NCBI GenBank assembly: GCA_018402615.1
Contig: JAGYIH010000024.1
Span: 1-11,060 of the forward strand
Direction of reading: 5' to 3'
DNA length: 11,060 bases
Source of the DNA: Aquiluna sp.
GTDB taxonomy: Bacteria > Actinomycetota > Actinomycetes > Actinomycetales > Microbacteriaceae
The notes beneath the pieces are model-generated. The model had not been told where the DNA came from and ran no database searches. It was given only the letters and a program-made list of their open reading frames with translations. Positions 6,596-11,060 of this stretch are shown piece by piece (the first letter of the stretch is position 1; each line of letters opens with the position of its first letter). The position numbers were made by a program, and so were the translations under genes.

Positions 6596-8685
6596 ATGGT
6601 GAAGGAAAGACGATTCAGCTAAGGCTGACAAAGTAATAAAAAGCAGTAAAAACAGTTTCTGCGAGTCAGCAAAAAGGCTTCTGACTGACAAGGCTGAAAA
6701 AGCCAGCGCTAAAAAAGGAAAAAACTAAAAGCTGTCGCTTCTAAAACCGAGCCGGCTAAAACCAAAAAGCTGACGCCACCAAGGCACCTGTTAGAAGTGC
6801 AACCTCACTTCTATTTCAAGCGCCAGATCTTCCACCCGCTGAGCCGAGGAAGAAATCTGCCGCAAAAAATCAGTAGAGGCGGGAGTCCGAGTCACACCTT
6901 CGCAGGCGCTCGCCGACGCGCAGGTGAACCAATTGACGTAAATCCCCTGATGCTCCGGAATGAACATGGTCAAGGTAAGAACTCCAAGAGCCCCCAAAGA
7001 ACCAAGTAATGCAGAGCCCAGCGCATTAAGGGTTCCACCCGCCTGAAGCTAAAAACAGCGCCGCCAAGTGATGGTTTGAGATTCTGGCAGACGACGACAG
7101 ACCATTACCGAAACTGAGTTTTTGGCACGTCGCGAATCGGTAGATCGCATGATGCTGTCTGTTCAAAGGACGACAAGATTCAACTGTGTGTTCTCGAGGA
7201 CAAGGTACTGGTTGAGCACTATGTGGCTCAAACGCAGGATGGTTCCCTTATCGGAAACGTTTATCTCGGTAAAGTGCAAACGTACTCCCTCTATGGAGCG
7301 GCTTTCGTTGACACGGCCAGCCGAAATGCCGTTTTGTACTCGGGAGAAGTCAATCGGGATGACGGCCTCGAGGGCCAACCTCGAAAAATTGAGCTTGCCC
7401 CTGAAATCCAATGACACCATTCTGGTTCAGGTCACTAAGGACTCGGTTGGTCAAAAAGGTGTCTACCTAACCTCCCAGGTCTCGCTACCTGGCAGGTATG
7501 TTGTCTACGTCCCAAAACGGGGAGCATGAACGGTATCTCCAGAAAACTCTTCACTCCGAGATGGGGAAACTCTGCTCTAAAGAAGATTTTGAAGGGCATC
7601 GTTCCCGAGGAAGCTAGCGTGGATTAAACTGGAACCGCGCCGAGGGTGCAACCGAGGAGCAAATTTCACCTGATGTTGGAAAGACTGGGCCTCAGTGGGA
7701 TGGAATTCAGAAAAAACCTTCAAGAAGGCAACCTCCGACCCCTTCCTTGCACTCAGAACCTGACCTGCTGGTAAAAATCGTTAGAGATGTCTTCAATGAG
7801 GACTTCCAGAAAATGATTATCTCCGGAAGCGATGCACAAGCCGTCATCACCGAGTATTTGGGCGTCCGTAGCGCCGGATCTATTGGACCGCGTGATTTAC
7901 GACGGCAAGGAAGACCTATTTGACCGCTACCGTGCTGGCGAGCAAATCGGTAAGGCGCTGGAGCGTAAGGTTTACCTTCCATCCGGTGGATCATTGCGAT
8001 TGACCGAACCAGCTGATGACTGTAGGATGTAAATACTGGAAAATTTGTCGGCTCGGGAGGAAACCTTGAGCAAACCGTCACCAAGAACAACCTTGAAGCC
8101 GCTGAAGAAATTGTAAGGCACTTCGAGGCTTGAGACATCGGTGGAATTATCGTTGTCGACTTTATTGACATGGTGCTCGAGTCAAACCGAGATCTAGTCT
8201 CCAGTAAGGCTGATTGAGTGCTCCAGGGTCGCAACGCCCTCAAGCATCAGGTGGCCGAGGTCACATCACTTGGACTTGTCCAAATGACCCGAAAGAAACT
8301 GGGTCTGGGACTTTTGGAATCCTTTAGCGAACCCTGTGAGGTTTGCAGCGCCAGGGGAGCCATTGTTCACGTGGAGCCAATCATGAGAATTAGAAGCTCT
8401 AACGACGGTAAATCAGAGAAAAAGCGCAAAGGCCACATGGAGGTTGCTAATGTCGTGACACCCGAGCGCGCCTCTGAGATCAACTCAGTAGTAGCCAAGA
8501 TTGCCGCCTCGACCATGGGAACCGGCAAGATCGAGTCCAAGCCAGCTTCAGATCAACCCTTGGTCGAGCCCTCGCTGGAGCGTATCCTCGACGCCCTGCC
8601 CGAAGCCAAGCCGGACCCGAAGATAGAAGCCAAGCGCAAGCCAAGGCGGGCCACCAGCCCAGCCAAGGTTGACCCGGTCGCTTAG
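6596..8685 (+). pseudogene. rne: Ribonuclease E/G, broken 5' to 8245, clean at the 3' end
   Basis: RNase E/G is the endonuclease that starts mRNA decay and matures stable RNAs. A Lys/Ala-rich, low-complexity N-terminal region (about 6600-7080) resembles the basic extension of actinobacterial RNase E. Then follow, in changing frames, TETEFLARRESVDRMM (about 7104-7155), VLEDKVLVEHYVAQTQDGSL with the S1-domain GNVYLGKVQ (7190-7278), RNAVLYSGEVN, RKIELA, TSQVSLPGRYVVYVP (7470-7515), EPDLLVKIVRDVFNEDFQKM (7756-7815), GKALERKVYLPSGGSL (7951-7998), the catalytic DVNTGKFVGSGG (8026-8061), NNLEAAEEIV and the second catalytic VVDFIDM (8152-8172). The Zn-link CEVC (8335-8346) lies in the clean part. The start is uncertain: ATG at 6596 with one extra A removed gives MVKEDDSAKAD. 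Known family function is clear, and the breakage is probably artefactual. Confidence 0.88.
8218..8685 (+). CDS. rne: RNase E/G C-terminal segment with intact reading frame
   Basis: This is the part of rne that reads without interruption. It begins right after an in-frame TGA at 8215-8217, where the family sequence RRLIECLGRDRTKHQ is recognisable but scrambled until about 8245. From KHQVAEVTSLGLVQMTRKKL onward the match to actinobacterial RNase E is clean, including the SEPCEVCSARG Zn-link. The last 110 residues are a charged Lys/Pro/Ala tail of the disordered kind that follows the catalytic core. The frame ends in TAG at 8683-8685, 66 bases before rplU. A caller would report it as a 155-aa hypothetical protein, but I do not think it is a separate gene. 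Neither the GTG nor the CTC at its head is a credible start. Confidence 0.85.
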   Translation: MLQGRNALKHQVAEVTSLGLVQMTRKKLGLGLLESFSEPCEVCSARGAIVHVEPIMRIRSSNDGKSEKKRKGHMEVANVVTPERASEINSVVAKIAASTMGTGKIESKPASDQPLVEPSLERILDALPEAKPDPKIEAKRKPRRATSPAKVDPVA

Positions 8686-8751
8686 GCCCCATTAGACTAG
8701 GGAGCTGTTGCCCAGGTGGTGACTTCCCAAACTTAGAAAAAGGTAAATCAA

Positions 8752-9060
8752 GTGGTTTTCGCAGTAGTTCGCGCAGGCGGCCGTCAGGAAAAGGTGTCAG
8801 TGGGCACCATTGTTACCCTTGACCGCATCAAGGCCGATGCCAATGGCAAGATTCAGCTTCCAGCCCTACTGCTAGTAGACGGCGACAAGGTAACCACCGA
8901 TGCCGCCGCACTTGCTTCCGTGAAGGTCACTGCAGAGGTACTAAACGACCTACGTGGACCAAAGATCATCATCCAGAAGTACAAGAACAAAACCGGATAC
9001 AAGAGACGTCAGGGTTTCCGTTCAGAACTAACCCGCGTCCAAGTTCTCGAGATCAAGTAA
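8752..9060 (+). CDS. rplU: Large ribosomal subunit protein bL21
   Basis: bL21 binds 23S rRNA in the 50S subunit. The 102-residue length is typical. [17 protein letters not shown] at the N-terminus, LDRIKAD, and the basic C-terminal [15 protein letters not shown] that contacts rRNA identify it. The start is GTG at 8752, with AAAAAGG about 9 bases upstream; no better start exists because the conserved VVRAGGRQ follows at once. It is followed by rpmA after 13 bases, the standard rplU-rpmA-obgE cluster. The 66 bases after rne hold no clear terminator, so read-through from rne is possible. Confidence 0.97.
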   Translation: MVFAVVRAGGRQEKVSVGTIVTLDRIKADANGKIQLPALLLVDGDKVTTDAAALASVKVTAEVLNDLRGPKIIIQKYKNKTGYKRRQGFRSELTRVQVLEIK

Positions 9061-9073
9061 AGGATTAGAGCAA

Positions 9074-9328
9074 ATGGCATCCAAAAAGGGAGTTAGCTCC
9101 ACCAGGAACGGTCGCGATTCCAACGCTCAGCGTCTTGGCGTAAAGCGCTACGCAGGCCAGGAAGTAAACGCGGGGGAAATCATTGTTCGCCAGCGCGGAA
9201 CTCACTTCCACCCGGGAAAGAATGTCGGCAAGGGTAAAGACGACACTTTGTTTGCCCTAGCTGCCGGTGCCGTTGAATTCGGGACCAAGGGCGGCCGCCG
9301 CGTAGTAAACATCGTTGAGGCTGCATAA
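9074..9328 (+). CDS. rpmA: Large ribosomal subunit protein bL27
   Basis: bL27 lies near the peptidyl-transferase centre, with its N-terminus reaching towards the tRNA acceptor ends. The 84-residue protein begins [16 protein letters not shown], a full N-terminus without the cleaved Firmicutes-type extension. [20 protein letters not shown] and [20 protein letters not shown] are family signatures. AAAGGA overlapping the rplU stop (9059-9065) provides the ribosome binding site, 9 bases before the ATG. It is co-transcribed with rplU. Confidence 0.98.
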   Translation: MASKKGVSSTRNGRDSNAQRLGVKRYAGQEVNAGEIIVRQRGTHFHPGKNVGKGKDDTLFALAAGAVEFGTKGGRRVVNIVEAA

Positions 9329-9359
9329 GCAAAAAGTCAACAAAAGCTTCTACTTCAGC

Positions 9360-9380
9360 GCGAGCCACTGGCTCGCCTTT
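9360..9380 (+). terminator. Hairpin between rpmA and obgE, weak terminator or attenuator
   Basis: GCGAGCC (9360-9366), loop ACT, GGCTCGC (9370-9376) form a perfect 7-bp stem, followed by CTTTAGTTATTT. The T-run is interrupted, so termination would be partial. It lies 32 bases after the rpmA stop and just before the obgE Shine-Dalgarno, so it may lower obgE expression relative to the two ribosomal genes. Confidence 0.5.
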
Positions 9381-9391
9381 AGTTATTTGTG

Positions 9392-9398
9392 AAGGAGG
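9392..9398 (+). promoter_or_regulatory. Strong Shine-Dalgarno site of obgE
   Basis: AAGGAGG is a near-full anti-16S match and lies 7 bases before the ATG at 9406. It fixes the obgE start and is the strongest ribosome binding site in the window. Confidence 0.85.
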
Positions 9399-9405
9399 AA
9401 ACCCC

Positions 9406-10929
9406 ATGGTCTCATTCGTTGACCAAGTGACCCTTCACGTGCGCGCCGGAAACGGTGGCAAAGGGTGCGTTTCGGTAAAGCGCGAGAAGTTCAAACCCCT
9501 GGGCGGTCCAGACGGTGCCGACGGCGGAAGAGGCGGCAGCATTGCGCTTTACGCTGATGCCAACACGACAACACTTCTGGAGTATCACTTCCATCCGCAT
9601 CGTGCCGCCGGCGACGGCGCCGCGGGAGCGGGAGATTTTAGAAACGGGGCTCAGGGTGAAGACCTAAAGCTCGCCGTTCCAGTTGGCACAATCGTCAAAA
9701 AGCCAAATGGTGAACTAATTGCCGATCTTGATGAAGCAGGCATGGAACTGGTTGTAGCCGAAGGTGGTGTTGGGGGACTAGGAAACGCAGCTCTTGCTAG
9801 CACCAAAAGAAAGGCACCGGGGTTTGCACTGCTCGGAGTTCCAGGATGGTCAGGCGATGTAGTTCTTGAGCTAAAAACCGTCGCGGATATTGCTTTAGTT
9901 GGTTACCCTTCAGCGGGAAAGTCTTCCCTGATCGCTGCAGTGTCTGCGGCTAGACCAAAGATTGCTGACTACCCATTCACTACACTGCACCCAAACCTGG
10001 GGGTTGTTCAGGCCGGTGAGACTAGATACACAATTGCCGATGTTCCGGGTCTTATCGAAGGTGCCAGCGAAGGCAAAGGATTAGGCCTGGAATTTCTTCG
10101 CCACGTCGAGCGTTGCTCAGCTCTTCTTCACGTGATTGACTGCGCGACTCTTGAGCAAAACCGTGATCCAGCATCGGACCTAGACAAGGTCCTAAAAGAA
10201 TTGGACGCCTATAAAGTCCCCGAGGGTCAAAAACCCCTTACCGAGCGACCAGCTTTGATTGCTCTGAACAAGGTGGATATTCCTGACGCTAAAGAATTGG
10301 CCGAATTTATCCGTCCGGAGCTAGAGGCACGCGGCTACCAAGTATTTGAGGTTTCGGCCGCTACACATCTTGGGCTAAAGGAACTAAAGTTTGCGATGGC
10401 AAAACTTGTTGAGGCAGATCGAAAAGAGAAAGCCAGCGTTCCTTCCCGCCCCAAGATTCAGCTCATGCAGGCAAAAAAGGAAGACAACAACTTCAAGATT
10501 GTTCGCGAGTTCACCGGAGTCGAAGAGTACTTCAGGATTTTGGGCACCAAGCCAGAGCGCTGGGTTGCTCAAACAGAGTTCGGCAACGAAGAAGCGGTCG
10601 GCTACTTAGCCGATCGGCTTGCCAAGATTGGAATCGAAGATGCTCTCTTTAAGGCAGGTGCATCGAGCGGTTCAACTGTTGTTATAGGCCCGGGCGACGG
10701 AGTAATTTTTGACTGGGAGCCAACCATCTCGTCAACCGCCGAGCTACTGGTTAGTCCAAGAGGAACCGACCCGAGGTTTGGGCCACTAAACGACCGACGA
10801 ACAAATGTTGAGCGCAGAAAGCGCTACCAAGAAATGATGGACGCTAGAGCGGCACTGCGCGAAAAGATGGAATCCGAGCGCAAATCGGGTATTTGGTCAA
10901 GACCAGAAGATTTTGAGGAGAAGAAGTAA
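9406..10929 (+). CDS. obgE: Obg GTPase (CgtA), 507 aa with OCT domain and charged tail
   Basis: Obg is an essential GTPase that binds the 50S subunit and links ribosome assembly to growth and stress. The Gly-rich Obg fold covers about residues 1-158 (VTLHVRAGNGGKGCVSVKRE; GGPDGADGGRGG). The G domain holds G1 GYPSAGKSS (166-174), the switch region around DYPFTTLHPNLG, G3 DVPGLIEGA (212-220), G4 NKVD (288-291) and G5 SAA (317-319). The Obg C-terminal (OCT) domain runs from about 365 (REFTGVEEYFRILG) to about 436 (GPGDGVIFDWEP). A further 70-residue charged tail rich in Arg/Glu follows, as in other actinobacterial Obg proteins and longer than the E. coli form. All motifs are intact. proB begins at the base right after the stop, so the two are probably co-transcribed. 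Confidence 0.98.
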   Translation: MVSFVDQVTLHVRAGNGGKGCVSVKREKFKPLGGPDGADGGRGGSIALYADANTTTLLEYHFHPHRAAGDGAAGAGDFRNGAQGEDLKLAVPVGTIVKKPNGELIADLDEAGMELVVAEGGVGGLGNAALASTKRKAPGFALLGVPGWSGDVVLELKTVADIALVGYPSAGKSSLIAAVSAARPKIADYPFTTLHPNLGVVQAGETRYTIADVPGLIEGASEGKGLGLEFLRHVERCSALLHVIDCATLEQNRDPASDLDKVLKELDAYKVPEGQKPLTERPALIALNKVDIPDAKELAEFIRPELEARGYQVFEVSAATHLGLKELKFAMAKLVEADRKEKASVPSRPKIQLMQAKKEDNNFKIVREFTGVEEYFRILGTKPERWVAQTEFGNEEAVGYLADRLAKIGIEDALFKAGASSGSTVVIGPGDGVIFDWEPTISSTAELLVSPRGTDPRFGPLNDRRTNVERRKRYQEMMDARAALREKMESERKSGIWSRPEDFEEKK

Positions 10930-11060
10930 GTGTCAGATCACGGTAGGCGGTTGCTGGAGGCCAAAAGGGTAGTTGTAAAAATTGGCTCTAATTCGGTGAC
11001 TGGAAAAAACGAAGGCAAGATTGACCAGCTGGTTGATGCCCTGGCGTCGACCATGGCGCG
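10930..11060 (+). CDS. proB: Glutamate 5-kinase, N-terminal part (runs off the right edge)
   Basis: ProB phosphorylates glutamate in the first step of proline synthesis. The visible 43 codons read VSDHGRRLLEAKRVVVKIGS, followed by NSVTG and a helix IDQLVDALASTMA. VVKIGSNSVTG is the ATP-binding start of the amino acid kinase fold. The GTG start at 10930 directly follows the obgE TAA (10927-10929), and the obgE end supplies a purine-rich GAGGAGAAG as ribosome binding site (10916-10924). The obgE-proB order is common in actinobacteria, usually with proA next. The rest is outside the window. Confidence 0.92.
   Translation, partial: MSDHGRRLLEAKRVVVKIGSNSVTGKNEGKIDQLVDALASTMA

Noticed and set aside
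6797..7009. 70-aa plus-strand frame
   Set aside because: It lies in the noisy low-complexity N-terminal region of rne and has no conserved content of its own.
3300..8245. A novel accessory island or cluster of small unknown genes, suggested by many short open frames
   Set aside because: The pieces match FolC, DUF4233, Ndk, VKOR and RNase E in the expected syntenic order, so the short frames are fragments or antisense shadows of known genes.
3300..8245. Programmed frameshifting or extensive recoding
   Set aside because: Shifts are in both directions, are irregular, come with substitutions and stops, and affect both strands. No slippery-site pattern repeats.
8480..8692. Minus-strand 70-aa frame rich in Trp and Arg
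   Set aside because: It is antisense to the Pro/Lys-rich RNase E tail, and its composition is explained by that.

Overview
The window is a housekeeping stretch of an actinobacterial chromosome. Base composition is moderate (by eye near 50% G+C). The gene order valS / ileS-folC-DUF4233-ndk / VKOR / rne-rplU-rpmA-obgE-proB, the eukaryote-like IleRS and the long Obg C-terminal tail suggest Actinomycetota, most likely Microbacteriaceae. A low-GC freshwater lineage such as the Aquiluna/Rhodoluna group would fit, but that placement is inference from memory and not a computed result.

Layout. Positions 1-293 (minus) hold the N-terminus of valyl-tRNA synthetase, transcribed away from isoleucyl-tRNA synthetase (ileS, from 376, plus), with an 82-base gap between them. 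After ileS come remnants of folC (folylpolyglutamate synthase), a small DUF4233-like membrane protein and ndk (nucleoside diphosphate kinase). Their junctions overlap in the way expected of translational coupling. A VKOR-family thiol oxidase gene lies on the minus strand (about 5709-6319) and converges on ndk. rne (RNase E/G), rplU, rpmA, obgE and the first 43 codons of proB follow on the plus strand.

The main observation is a sharply bounded block, about 3300 to 8245, in which every recognisable gene is broken by many small indels, substitutions and stops. The flanking genes are clean. The block starts inside the 3' end of ileS and ends inside rne, so it ignores gene boundaries. In spite of the damage, motifs of six different genes can be read by hopping between frames: the IleRS C-terminus, FolC, DUF4233, Ndk, VKOR and RNase E. 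Start/stop overlaps and Shine-Dalgarno sites also survive. Simultaneous decay of such genes with intact flanks is much less likely than an unpolished, raw-read-like segment in the assembly. I therefore treat the genes as probably functional in the organism and broken only in this sequence.

Functions. The window combines translation (ValRS, IleRS, bL21, bL27, ObgE), folate and nucleotide metabolism (FolC, Ndk), RNA turnover (RNase E/G), extracytoplasmic disulfide chemistry (VKOR) and proline synthesis (ProB). I found no mobile element, CRISPR array, tRNA, rRNA, defence system or convincing novel system.
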